Below, piece after piece: positions 41,217-49,791 of a DNA stretch of 64,000 nt. The position numbers were made by a program, and so were the translations under genes. The stretch covers positions 434,001-498,000 of the forward strand of contig NZ_MWQN01000002.1 in NCBI RefSeq assembly GCF_002024165.1. Direction: 5' to 3'. This DNA is from Embleya scabrispora (lineage in GTDB: Bacteria > Actinomycetota > Actinomycetes > Streptomycetales > Streptomycetaceae). Below the pieces are notes generated by a model. The model saw only the letters and a program-made list of their open reading frames with translations. It was not told the DNA's origin and ran no database searches. How positions within the stretch are numbered: the stretch's first letter is position 1; the number at the start of each line of letters is the position of its first letter.

Positions 41217-42692
41217 ATGACCGCCTCGGGCGCTCAGTCGCCACCCGCCGCCGCAGACCCCGACCGCATCGACCCGGCCCTGCGGCGCCTGACCTTCACC
41301 CTGATCATCGGCGCGCTCGCGGTCATGTTCGACGCCACGATCATGAGCGTCGCCATCGACGACCTCGCCGGGCAGATGCACGCCTCGGTGTCCACCGTCC
41401 AGTGGGTGAGCACGGCCTACCTGCTGGCCCTGGCCACCGTGATGCCGGCCGTCGGCTGGCTCCAGGCGGCCCTGGGCGGCAAACGCCTGTGGATCGCGGC
41501 GCTGGGTGTGTTCCTCGTCGGCTCGCTGCTGTGCGCCGCGGCCTGGAACGCGCCGAGCCTGATCGCCTTCCGGGTGGTCCAGGGCTTCGGCGGCGGCATC
41601 ATGATGGTGCTGATGACCACGCTGATCATGCAGGCCGCCAAGGGCCGCAACATCGGCCGGGTCATGGCCTTGATCACCGTACCCACCGCCATGGGGCCGA
41701 TACTCGGCCCGGTGCTCGGCGGCGTCATCCTGCACCTGGGCGACTGGCGCTGGATCTTCCTGTTCAACGTGCCCTTCTGCGTCGTCGGCGCCTGGCTCGC
41801 CGCCCGTGACCTGCCCCGGGACCGGCCCGTTTCCCGTCCCCGGCTCGACGTCGTCGGCATGCTGCTGCTCTCGCCCGGCGTCGCCGCCGTCATCTACGGC
41901 CTGTCCCGGATCGGCGGCTCGCAGGGGCCGGCCGACCCCACGGTATGGCTGCCCCTGGCCGCCGGGCTCGCCCTCCTGCTCGGCTACCTCGGCTGGGCGC
42001 TGCGGCGCGGACGGCGCGCCCTGGTCGACATCGGACTGTTCCGCCACCGCGCCCTGGCCTCGTCGTCGGTGCTGGTGTTCCTGTCCGGCGCGTCCCTGTA
42101 CGGCACGATGCTGCTGCTGCCGCTGTACTGGCAGCAGGTACGCGGTGAGGACGCGCTCGGCGCCGCGCTGCTCCTGATCCCGCAGGGCGTGGGCACCCTC
42201 GTCTCGCGCACGCTCGCCGGGCGGTACATGGACCGCTTCGGCGCCCGCCCCGTCGCCGTCGTCGCGTGCGCTCTGGCCTGCGCGGCCACCGTGCCGTTCG
42301 CCTTCGTCACCGCGTCCACCGGCAATCTCGTGCTGATGGCCGTGCTGTTCGTGCGCGGCGTGGGACTCGGTGGCGCGATGACCACGATCCTGGGCGCCGC
42401 CTACATCGGACTCGCGCCCGAGGAGATCCCGCAGGGCTCCGGCATCAGCCGCCTCGCCCAGCAGATCGGCGGCTCGGCGGGCACCGCGCTGCTCGCCATG
42501 ATCCTGCAGCGTGCCTCCGCCGACGCCCACACGCCGGCCGCCCTGGCCTCGGGATTCGGCGACGCCTTCTGGTGGGCCACCGCGTTCACCGCCGCCGCCG
42601 TCCCGCTGTGCCTGCTCCTGCCCGGCCGCCCCGCCGACCCGCCGTCGCGGGAGCGGGACGCCGCACCCGCCGGGGAACCCAGCGCGGTCTGA
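41217..42692 (+). CDS. DHA2-family (14-TMS) MFS efflux pump
   Basis: A 491-residue drug:H+ antiporter-2 type transporter with about 14 membrane helices. Motif A-like and motif C sequences are seen: GWLQAALGGKRLWIAALGVF, ITVPTAMGPILGPVLGGVIL (the antiporter motif C, GPxLGG) and the first-helix ALAVMFDATIMSVAIDDLAG, typical of EmrB/QacA. It expels hydrophobic drugs across the plasma membrane. TTAAGGAG precedes ATG 41217. It is under the adjacent TetR repressor. Confidence 0.9.
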   Translation: MTASGAQSPPAAADPDRIDPALRRLTFTLIIGALAVMFDATIMSVAIDDLAGQMHASVSTVQWVSTAYLLALATVMPAVGWLQAALGGKRLWIAALGVFLVGSLLCAAAWNAPSLIAFRVVQGFGGGIMMVLMTTLIMQAAKGRNIGRVMALITVPTAMGPILGPVLGGVILHLGDWRWIFLFNVPFCVVGAWLAARDLPRDRPVSRPRLDVVGMLLLSPGVAAVIYGLSRIGGSQGPADPTVWLPLAAGLALLLGYLGWALRRGRRALVDIGLFRHRALASSSVLVFLSGASLYGTMLLLPLYWQQVRGEDALGAALLLIPQGVGTLVSRTLAGRYMDRFGARPVAVVACALACAATVPFAFVTASTGNLVLMAVLFVRGVGLGGAMTTILGAAYIGLAPEEIPQGSGISRLAQQIGGSAGTALLAMILQRASADAHTPAALASGFGDAFWWATAFTAAAVPLCLLLPGRPADPPSRERDAAPAGEPSAV

Positions 42693-42708
42693 GCGATTCG
42701 CCCCCGAG

Positions 42709-42745
42709 GAGCCCGCCCGGAGCCCGGGTTGTTCGGGGCGGGCTC
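42709..42745. terminator. Hairpin between convergent MFS and monooxygenase genes
   Basis: A perfect 10-bp stem GAGCCCGCCC / GGGCGGGCTC in the 75-bp gap between convergent stop codons. Confidence 0.65.
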
Positions 42746-42767
42746 GGGACGGGCTCGACGGGGCCGG

Positions 42768-44372
42768 TCAGTGCGTGCCGACCCAGCGGAGCCTGGCCGT
42801 GGCGAACCGCTTCGTGGCCTCGGCCGGTTCGTCCGCCGCGTGCGCGGCCCAGATGACGATGCCGTCGGGACGTACCAGCAGGCTCGGCCGATCCGGCTCC
42901 GCGGTCGGGTCGGCGACGTGCACGATCCGGTCGTCGAGCAGCCGGACCGCGTCCGCGAAGCGACCGTCGGCCGAGCGGTCGATCAGGACGAAGCGGCCGT
43001 CGTGCGCGAAGTCGGCCAGGCGGCGGCCGGACGTCAGGAGGACGTCGCCCACGATGGACCCGACGGGCGCGGCCGCGTCGTCCGCGACGTCGTAGTGCTG
43101 CATGATGCCCGAGGACAGGGCGACCATACGGTTCGTCGCGCCCGGTACGGCGAACAGTTCGTCGCCGACGACCGCGCGCAGCTGCCTGGTCCGCTCGTCG
43201 CCGCGCATGAGGGCGACCTGGGCCCGGGTCCAGTCGAGCACCCAGTCGGCGATCGGGGCGCGCTCCGCGTGGTAGGTGTCCAGCAGGCCGGCCGGCGCCC
43301 AGCCCTGGATCGTCGCGGCCAGCTTCCACCCCAGGTTCACCGCGTCCCCGAAGCCGAGGTTCAGGCCCTGCGCGCTGAACGGCGAGTGCACGTGGGCGGC
43401 GTCGCCGGCGAAGAGCACCCGGCCGTGGCGGTAGCGTCCGACCCGGCGGGCGTTGTCGGACCAGCGCGTCGCCCGCCCCTGTATCCCCTTCAGGGTCACG
43501 TTCGTGCCGGTGACCTCGCGCACCGCCTCCTGGAGTTCGGCCAGGGTGACGGGCGCGTCGCGGTCCTCGGGCTGTGCGCCGAAGCGGGCGACGAGGATCC
43601 GGCCGGCGACGGGGCCGTAGGCGTAGACACCGGTGGGCGTCCAGTTCCACCCGTGCGCCAGACCGGTCGCGTCGAAGTCGGCGATGGCCTGGTAGCCGAC
43701 CAACTCCGGGGCGGTGCCGATGAATTCGACGCCCAGCTGCTTGCGGATCGCACTGCGTCCGCCGTCGGCCGCGACGACCCAGTCGGCGCTCCACTCGCCC
43801 GCGTCCGTGTCGACGATGACGGCACCGTCGCCGTGGCCGCCGTCGCCGTCGCCGTCGCCGAGTATGTCGCCGCGCACGCCCTGCACCGTGACGCCCCGGC
43901 GCACGACGACCCCCAGCCGGGCGCAGCGCTCGGCGAGCAGCAGTTCCAGGTCGTACTGCGGCACCGCGATCCCCCCGGCCACCGCCGTGTGCGAGGCCAG
44001 CACCGGGTCAGCCTGGTCGACCAGGTCGTTGCGGAACATGATGCCCGCGAAGTGGCCCATCACCGGAAAGCGCGGGGCGCTGTCCTCGAACGCGCCGACC
44101 AGCCCGCGGGTGACGGCGGTACCGCCACCGGCGGTGAACCGCCCCGCGGCGGCCATCCGCCGGCGCTGAATCTCCTCCGCCGCCGGCAGCAGGCCGCGCC
44201 GGTCGAGGATCTCGGCGCTGGCCACGTTGATCGAGCCGGACTTGATGGTCGGGTCCGGCTCGGCGAGGCGTTCGAGCACGGTCACCCGTACGCCCTGAAC
44301 GGCCAGTTCGCCGGCGAGCAGGAGCCCGGTGGGCCCGGCGCCGACGACGATCACATCGCTCCGCTGCTGCAT
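42768..44372 (-). CDS. FAD-dependent aromatic monooxygenase (PheA/TfdB, Rox type)
   Basis: A 534-residue class A flavin monooxygenase. The FAD-binding GxGxxG is in VIVVGAGPTGLLLAGEL, the DG motif in VAADGGRSAIRK, and the GD motif in VLFAGDAAHVHSPFSAQGLN. It resembles enzymes that hydroxylate phenols, polyketides or inactivate rifamycins. A short run of Gly-Asp repeats (GDGDGDGGHGDG near residue 175) is encoded by a GCCGTC hexamer repeat and lies in a surface loop. It is divergent from a third TetR gene across three palindromes. Confidence 0.85.
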   Translation of the reverse strand: MQQRSDVIVVGAGPTGLLLAGELAVQGVRVTVLERLAEPDPTIKSGSINVASAEILDRRGLLPAAEEIQRRRMAAAGRFTAGGGTAVTRGLVGAFEDSAPRFPVMGHFAGIMFRNDLVDQADPVLASHTAVAGGIAVPQYDLELLLAERCARLGVVVRRGVTVQGVRGDILGDGDGDGGHGDGAVIVDTDAGEWSADWVVAADGGRSAIRKQLGVEFIGTAPELVGYQAIADFDATGLAHGWNWTPTGVYAYGPVAGRILVARFGAQPEDRDAPVTLAELQEAVREVTGTNVTLKGIQGRATRWSDNARRVGRYRHGRVLFAGDAAHVHSPFSAQGLNLGFGDAVNLGWKLAATIQGWAPAGLLDTYHAERAPIADWVLDWTRAQVALMRGDERTRQLRAVVGDELFAVPGATNRMVALSSGIMQHYDVADDAAAPVGSIVGDVLLTSGRRLADFAHDGRFVLIDRSADGRFADAVRLLDDRIVHVADPTAEPDRPSLLVRPDGIVIWAAHAADEPAEATKRFATARLRWVGTH

Positions 44373-44425
44373 GGTGCACCCCTTGGACTGAGTCCCTCGA
44401 CTGTCTCGGTAGCCTTACTCAGCAA

Positions 44426-44478
44426 ACTCACCGAGTAGATTGACCCAGTAGCCTTACCGAGTAAGCCTTACCCGGTAA
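44426..44478. promoter_or_regulatory. Triple palindromic TetR operator
   Basis: Three palindromes in 53 bp: ACTC-ACC-GAGT (44426-44436), CTTAC-CGA-GTAAG (44453-44465) and TTACC-C-GGTAA (44468-44478), in the gap between monooxygenase and TetR genes. The middle site is perfect over 5+5. Confidence 0.7.
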
Positions 44479-44498
44479 ATGTAACACGAGAGGTGGGC

Positions 44499-45110
44499 AT
44501 GCCGAACCGAGGAGACCGAGGCGGCGCGAAAACACGCGCCCGGATCGCGGAGGTCGCGACGCGGATGTTCCTGGAGCGGGGCTTCGACGAGGTCACGGTC
44601 GCCCAGGTCGCGACCGCGGCAGGCGTCTCGAAGGTGACGGTTTTCTCGCACTTCGAGCGCAAGGAGGATCTCCTGCTCGACCGGCTTCCGGCCGCGATGG
44701 ACACCCTGCGCACCGCGATCCGCGAGCGCGCCGAGGGTGTCGGCCCGGTGCAGGCGTTTCGTACCCTCGCCGTCACCCTCGCGGAACAGCGGCGCGCCCT
44801 GACCGGGCTCGGTGACGGCATCGAGCCGGTGCTGCGCACGGTCGCCGGCTCCCCCGCCCTCCTCGCCCGGCTCCGGGATTTCGAGCACGAGGTCGAGGCG
44901 GCGCTGGCGGACGACCTGCGCGAGGATCCGCGCTTCACCGGCAATGCGGACCTGGTCGCGGCGCTGATGGTCGCCGCCTATCGCACGGTCGCCGTGGGCA
45001 CGGCCCGGCGCCGGCTCGCCGGGGACGATCGTGCCGAGATCGTCGCCGCGCACCTCGCACGACTCGACGAGGCGTTCGACGCGGTCGAACACGGGATCAC
45101 GCCCGGCTGA
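44499..45110 (+). CDS. TetR-family regulator of the flavin monooxygenase
   Basis: A 203-residue TetR/AcrR regulator. HTH: ATRMFLERGFDEVTVAQVAT AAGVSKVTVFSHFERKEDLL; the remainder is helical ligand-binding sequence. ATG 44499 has GAGAGG 5 nt upstream; a GTG two codons earlier is less likely. Divergent from the monooxygenase gene, with the triple palindrome between. A hairpin terminator follows its stop. Confidence 0.85.
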   Translation: MPNRGDRGGAKTRARIAEVATRMFLERGFDEVTVAQVATAAGVSKVTVFSHFERKEDLLLDRLPAAMDTLRTAIRERAEGVGPVQAFRTLAVTLAEQRRALTGLGDGIEPVLRTVAGSPALLARLRDFEHEVEAALADDLREDPRFTGNADLVAALMVAAYRTVAVGTARRRLAGDDRAEIVAAHLARLDEAFDAVEHGITPG

Positions 45111-45123
45111 CCCCGGGCTCCTC

Positions 45124-45159
45124 GGCGTCGGGGGCGGTCGCCGAACCGTCCCCGACGCC
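45124..45159. terminator. Hairpin between TetR and methyltransferase genes
   Basis: A 15-bp stem (45124-45138 / 45145-45159) with one G-U pair and a 6-nt loop, between convergent genes. Confidence 0.75.
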
Positions 45160-45230
45160 CGGCGGGCCGGTCGACCGTCGCCGGGCGGGCACGGCGACCG
45201 GTGATCCCGTGCACCGGAACCGGGTTCGAG

Positions 45231-45875
45231 CTACCCGACCCGCCGCGCCAGCAGATAGCCGCGCCGCGTCTGCGCCTCCTCCGGATAGTGCGACCGCTCC
45301 AACCGCGCCTCCGGGGTGAAGCCCGCCGCGCTCAACTGCTCGACCACCGCCTCGATTTCGAGGTAGTGGAAGTCCATATCGACCTCCCGCCCCCACCACT
45401 GCGCCAGGTGCCGCACCTCGACGCCCAGGTGGAACGCCAGGAGCAGCCGCGCCCCGGGACGCAGCACGCGGTGCAACTCGACGAAGGCGGGCAGCAGTTC
45501 GCCGGCATCGAGGTGGATGATCGAGTAGAACGCGATCGCGGCACCGAACTCGCCGTCGGACGCGGGCAGACGCAGGAAGTCGCCCTCGCGGAACTCCGCC
45601 TTCGGGTGCTCGCGCCCGGCGATGGCGACCATGGCCGGCGAGAGGTCGATCCCGACCGCCCGCACGCCGCGCTCGGCGAGCCATCCGGTGATGTGTCCGG
45701 GGCCGCAGCCCACGTCCGCCATCGGCGCGTCGGGATCGCTCTGCTCGATCAGCGCGCTCAACAGCGCCCGATCCAGCGGCTTGTGGGCGAGTTCGTCGCC
45801 GATCCGCTCTCGATACTCCTCCGCCACGACGTCGTAGCTCCGCCGTACACGGCCGTGATCATTCGCATGGGACAT
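45231..45875 (-). CDS. Class I SAM-dependent methyltransferase
   Basis: A 214-residue methyltransferase with motif I MADVGCGPGHITGWLAERG, the strand-2 acidic end VGIDLSPAMVAIA and a C-terminal HYLEIEAVVEQLSAAGFTPE. The start VRRSYDVVAEEYRERIGDEL is the standard helix of small-molecule (UbiE/TylF-like) methyltransferases. ATG 45875 is used. The acceptor is unknown. Confidence 0.85.
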   Translation of the reverse strand: MSHANDHGRVRRSYDVVAEEYRERIGDELAHKPLDRALLSALIEQSDPDAPMADVGCGPGHITGWLAERGVRAVGIDLSPAMVAIAGREHPKAEFREGDFLRLPASDGEFGAAIAFYSIIHLDAGELLPAFVELHRVLRPGARLLLAFHLGVEVRHLAQWWGREVDMDFHYLEIEAVVEQLSAAGFTPEARLERSHYPEEAQTRRGYLLARRVG

Positions 45876-45996
45876 GCCCGCCAGCATTCCACGCGGCCGA
45901 AACCCACGAACCGGTTCGCCCGGCCGACCACACGCTCGTCACCGCCGGCGGGACGCGGTGTCCCGGTCGCCCGGCCGTCCCCGCGCGGAGGCGATA

Positions 45997-46923
45997 ATGC
46001 GGGCCATGGCGCGAAGTCCGTACGAAGGGGGAGTCGTGACCGAGGCCGAGCACGGCGGCACGCCCGCCGCCGACCGCGTCCTGTCCCGACACGCGGCGCT
46101 GTTGGCCCGCCTGTTGCCCACCGACCCCCCGGCCGCGTTGACGGTGCGTCAGGGCCAGTTCCACGACGTGGTGATGGGCGCGTCACGGGTGGTCTGCTTC
46201 GCCCGCACCGAGGCGGCCGAACGGCGGCTGCCCCGGCGCGCCGCGCTGATCCGGCTGCTCGGCGGGTTGTCGCTCGGCGTACGCACCCCCCGCTTGCTCG
46301 GCACGGGCAACGATCCGGGATACCTGCTGCTGGACCGGCTCCCGGGCGTTCCGCTCGCTCCCGACGCGGCCGTACCCGCCGGTGCCGCCGCGCAGTACGC
46401 GGCGCTGCTCACCGCCCTGTCCCGGGCCGCCGCGAACCCCGAGGTCCGCGCGGCATTCGCGACCGACGAGACCGAAGTGCCCGTGCCCGCCGCATGGACC
46501 GTCTTCGCCACCGACGTCCGCGCCGAGTTGTACCCGCTCATGTCGCCGACCGGGCGCAGCCGCGCCGACGCCGAACTCGCCGCCGTACAAGCCCTGTCCC
46601 CGGTGGTCTCCGCCCTGGTGCACGGCGACCTCGGCGGCGACAACCTGCTGTGGACGACCGTCGACGGTACGCGGCGGCTGAGCGGGGTCCTGGACTGGGA
46701 CGAGGCCTCGCTCGGCGATCCGGCCGAGGACCTGGCCTCGATCGCCGCCACCCACGGCGACACCCTCGTCGCGGACGTCCTCGATCGGATGGGCCGGCGC
46801 GACGCCGCCACGGTGACCCGAATCGCCGCGATCCGGGGCACGTTCGCCTTACAGCAGGCGCTGTCCGCGCTCCGGGACGGCGATGGTGCCGAGTTGGCCG
46901 ACGGGTTGAGCGCATACCGCTGA
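45997..46923 (+). CDS. Aminoglycoside-phosphotransferase-fold kinase with a TTA codon
   Basis: A 308-residue APH/choline-kinase-fold protein. The Brenner catalytic motif is VHGDLGGDNLLW, and the metal Asp is in GVLDWDEASLGDPAEDLA. The N-terminal nucleotide loop is degenerate (TVRQGQFHDVVMGASRVVCF). ATG 45997 has GGAGG 5 nt upstream; in-frame alternatives are 46006 and 46036. Leu285 is encoded by TTA (46849-46851), the rare bldA-dependent codon in Streptomyces, so expression is probably tied to late development. It precedes the prenyl synthase on the same strand. The substrate could be an antibiotic, a sugar or an isoprenoid alcohol; undecided. Confidence 0.8.
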   Translation: MRAMARSPYEGGVVTEAEHGGTPAADRVLSRHAALLARLLPTDPPAALTVRQGQFHDVVMGASRVVCFARTEAAERRLPRRAALIRLLGGLSLGVRTPRLLGTGNDPGYLLLDRLPGVPLAPDAAVPAGAAAQYAALLTALSRAAANPEVRAAFATDETEVPVPAAWTVFATDVRAELYPLMSPTGRSRADAELAAVQALSPVVSALVHGDLGGDNLLWTTVDGTRRLSGVLDWDEASLGDPAEDLASIAATHGDTLVADVLDRMGRRDAATVTRIAAIRGTFALQQALSALRDGDGAELADGLSAYR

Positions 46924-47160
46924 TGCCCCACCGGGCCGCAACCGGTGCGAAACCACGCGATGGTGGGGACTGGAAGCACACGATCCCCGTTCGGGGTGGA
47001 CGCACGCCGGCGTGATGCTTCCGCACTCGACTGTCGGTGACCGGTCGAGGTCTGTTGGGTTGGTCCGGGCGCCGACAAGTGCCCGCATCATGCGTCGCCC
47101 CCACCGCGCCTCGGCGTCGCGAGGCGGCGTGCCGGGGGCGACACAGGGGGTTCGCAAGCC

Positions 47161-48306
47161 GTGACCGAGACGACACCGCAGGTTTCCTCGACGACGCCGG
47201 CAGAGCAGTCGGGCCGGCAGGCGCATACGGCGACGTCGCCGCACAAACGTCGCCCGGGCCAACGGGCGCGCGCGGCAGGCGCGGTCGCCCCCGCACCCGG
47301 CCCGTACGAGCTGTGTGATCGCCCGGTGGTGGACGTACCGACCGTGCTGGCCGCCGAGTTCGCCCGCCGCTGGCCGAGCGACGCGGACGGGATGGACGCG
47401 GTGCACCGCTACGCGCTGCTGCCCACGGGGAAGTTGCTGCGGCCCGCGCTGGTGATGTACGCGGCGCTGGCGGTGGGCGGCGAGGTCGAGCACGCGCTGC
47501 CGGCCGCGGTGGGCATGGAGTGCGTGCACACCGGGAGCCTTGTCCATGACGACATCATCGACGCCGACGAGGAGCGGCGCGGACGGCCCGCGGTTCACCG
47601 GGCGTACGGCCCCGAGCGGGCCGTCATCGCGGGCAGCGGCCTGTATTTCGCCTGGTTCGGCACCCTCGCCGAGTGTGCCCGCAACGGGGTGTCGGCCGAG
47701 CGGATCGCGCGGGCGATGGCGGCCCAGGCCGAGGGCGGATACGCGATGTGCCGGGGCGTGTTCGACGAGTTGGGCTTCGCCGGGGACCTGGACTGCCCGG
47801 TCGAGGACTATCTCGCCATGGCCGGCGGCAAGACCGGCGCGCTGCTGGCCACATCGTGCCGGGTGGGGGCGATCCTGGGCGGCGGGGACGACGCGGCGGT
47901 GGAGGCGTTGAACGCGTTCGGACGCCATGTCGGGCTTGCCTTCCAGATCCGCGACGACCTGCTCCCCTACGCCGACGCCTCGGCCGCGACGATGGGCAAG
48001 CCCGCCGACAGCGACGTGTGCAACCACCGGCCGACCCTTCCGGTACTGCTCGCCCACGAGCGCGGCACCCTCGACCAGCGCGCCGCGATCCGACACGCGC
48101 TGCTGCACGAGCGCAACCCGGAGGTCGCGCTGACCCGCATGCGCACACTGGTCGAGGCGACCGGCGCGGCCGCCGACGCGCGGGCACTTGCCGAAAGCTA
48201 CGAGCAGAGCGCCCGGGACGCGATCTCCTGGCTTCCGGTCAACCCGTACACGGAGGTCCTGCGCCGCTGGTCCCGGCGCGACCCGACGCCGCCCACCGGC
48301 GCCTGA
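47161..48306 (+). CDS. Polyprenyl diphosphate synthase (GGPP-synthase-like)
   Basis: A 381-residue trans-prenyltransferase. The first Asp-rich motif is HDDIIDADEERRG (DDIID at 130-134) and the second is QIRDDLLPYAD (Asp265, Asp266). The chain-length residues just before the first motif are small (Gly125, Ser126), which favours C20 or longer over FPP. The Lys of the usual KxTLP motif is replaced by Arg (NHRPTLPVL). The first 45 residues are disordered and extra. The gene lies 9 kb from the terpene cyclase and could provide its substrate (inference). GTG 47161 has only a weak ribosome-binding site. Confidence 0.85.
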   Translation: MTETTPQVSSTTPAEQSGRQAHTATSPHKRRPGQRARAAGAVAPAPGPYELCDRPVVDVPTVLAAEFARRWPSDADGMDAVHRYALLPTGKLLRPALVMYAALAVGGEVEHALPAAVGMECVHTGSLVHDDIIDADEERRGRPAVHRAYGPERAVIAGSGLYFAWFGTLAECARNGVSAERIARAMAAQAEGGYAMCRGVFDELGFAGDLDCPVEDYLAMAGGKTGALLATSCRVGAILGGGDDAAVEALNAFGRHVGLAFQIRDDLLPYADASAATMGKPADSDVCNHRPTLPVLLAHERGTLDQRAAIRHALLHERNPEVALTRMRTLVEATGAAADARALAESYEQSARDAISWLPVNPYTEVLRRWSRRDPTPPTGA

Positions 48307-48513
48307 CCCCGCTCCCCGCACACCGTGCGCGTCTCCTCCGCGTCGCTGCGTCACCGAAAGTACGCTCCGGCATGGCGAAAGCGGCGTCGCGAACGCCCCT
48401 TCCCGGGTAGGTTGTACCGCGCCGACCGAGGTACGGACCGGCTTGAACAGGGCAATCGGGTGCATCCGGCCCGAAGTACCGTGATCGGCGCGGGAGTCGA
48501 AAGGTTGACCTAC

Positions 48514-49203
48514 GTGACGAACCTGCCCGAACCGACTGCGCACCCGGTCGCCGGCGCGCCCAGGCGACCACCGGTCGCGGATCCGGGCGGCGGTCCGGAC
48601 CCGAGCCGACTGCGGCTGCGGACCCGGGTCCTGATCCGGCTCGCCGACGACCGGCCGGCCGTGCGCGAGCGCCTGGCCGCGCTGATCGGCGCGTGCGCCG
48701 ACATGGAGGTGATGGTCGACGGCGACGGGCGCGCAGCGCAGGTGGTGGTGACGGACGGGCGCGCACTCGGCCCGGACGGCGCCCCCGAGAGTCCCGCCGA
48801 CGTCCTCGCCCGGCATCCGGGCGCCGCGTTGCTCGTGGTGTCCGCCGCCGCATCCGACCCGGCCGCACCCGGCGGCGCGTACGGCCGCCTGGCCGAGGAC
48901 GCGAGCGGCGAGCGGATCGCGACGGCGATCCGGGACGCCGCACGCGGGCGGGCCGCGATCGACCCGGCGACGGTGGGACGCCCACGCCGTCGCACCGGGC
49001 ACCCGGATCGGCTCACCGATCGCGAGGTGGAGGTGTTGTGCCTGATCGCGTCCGGTCTGAACAACGCGGAGATCGCCGCGACCCTGCGGATCGGCGCGGC
49101 GACGGTCAAGACGCACATCAACAACACGTTCGCCAAGATCAACGCCCGCAACCGCGGCGACGCGGTGCACTACGTCGACCGCCAGGGCCTGTCGCGCGGC
49201 TGA
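48514..49203 (+). CDS. NarL/LuxR-type regulator with degenerate receiver
   Basis: A 229-residue protein with a receiver-like N-terminus (LRTRVLIRLADDRPAVRERL) and a C-terminal LuxR HTH (DRLTDREVEVLCLIASGLNN, then GAATVKTHINNTFAKINARN). The receiver is divergent: the conserved phospho-Asp strand reads VVVTDGRALGPDG, and the Thr/Lys switch residues are not obvious. It may be an atypical response regulator that binds a ligand or acts without phosphorylation. GTG 48514 has AAAGG 9 nt upstream. No kinase gene is adjacent. Confidence 0.75.
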   Translation: MTNLPEPTAHPVAGAPRRPPVADPGGGPDPSRLRLRTRVLIRLADDRPAVRERLAALIGACADMEVMVDGDGRAAQVVVTDGRALGPDGAPESPADVLARHPGAALLVVSAAASDPAAPGGAYGRLAEDASGERIATAIRDAARGRAAIDPATVGRPRRRTGHPDRLTDREVEVLCLIASGLNNAEIAATLRIGAATVKTHINNTFAKINARNRGDAVHYVDRQGLSRG

Positions 49204-49257
49204 GAGCCGGGCCGAGGGGCCGAAGAGCCGACGGCGGCACCTGCCGGCGTACGGCGC

Positions 49258-49791
49258 CTATGCGGCCAGCGGCGCGAACACCGGCGACTCCGGCCGATCC
49301 GGGTCGTCGGCCACCGCGAGCAGGGGCGAGGTGATCACGAAGTCGGCGGTCGCCCGGTTGCAGGCCACCGGGATGTCCGCGAGCACCGCGAGGCGCAGCA
49401 GCGCCCGCACGTCGGGCTCGTGCGGCTGGGGGCTGAGCGGGTCCCAGAAGAACACCAGCAGGTCCACGTCGCCCTCGGCGATCCGCGAGCCGATCTGCTG
49501 GTCGCCGCCCAGGGGACCGCTGCGGAACCGGATGATCTCCAGGTCGAGTTCGTCGGCGAGGATGCCGCCGGTGGTTCCGGTCGCGTACAGGCGGTGCCGG
49601 GTCAGCGTCTCGCGGTGCGTCCGGGCCCAGGCGAGCATCTCCGGCTTGCACCGGTCGTGCGCCACCAGGGCGATGCCGCGCTCGCGCGGCTCCCGGGCCG
49701 CCTCGGGGGCTTCGCGCGGTTCGTGGTGCCTCGGGTCGAGCAGGTCGTTCGGTCGGGTCACAGGCATCTCCGATGTGTCGGTGTTTCGCAT
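49258..49791 (-). CDS. mgsA: Methylglyoxal synthase
   Basis: A 177-residue methylglyoxal synthase. It contains ALVAHDRCKPEMLAWA, the phosphate-binding ATGTTGGILA, the catalytic SGPLGGDQQIGS (Asp97, equal to E. coli Asp71) and FFWDPLSPQPHEPDVRALLR (Asp117, equal to Asp101), then PVACNRATADFVI. It converts dihydroxyacetone phosphate to methylglyoxal and phosphate, releasing phosphate when glycolytic flux is blocked. The N-terminus has about 35 extra residues. ATG 49791 is used; 49767 is possible. Confidence 0.9.
   Translation of the reverse strand: MRNTDTSEMPVTRPNDLLDPRHHEPREAPEAAREPRERGIALVAHDRCKPEMLAWARTHRETLTRHRLYATGTTGGILADELDLEIIRFRSGPLGGDQQIGSRIAEGDVDLLVFFWDPLSPQPHEPDVRALLRLAVLADIPVACNRATADFVITSPLLAVADDPDRPESPVFAPLAA

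Noticed and set aside
46950-46990. A GTGGGGACTGGAAG string resembling part of a CRISPR repeat
   Set aside because: It occurs once only, with no spacer-repeat pattern and no cas genes in the window.
46924-47160. Candidate hairpin CCCCACC/GGTGGGG after the kinase gene
   Set aside because: The arms are only 7 bp and 30 nt apart, too weak to call a terminator.
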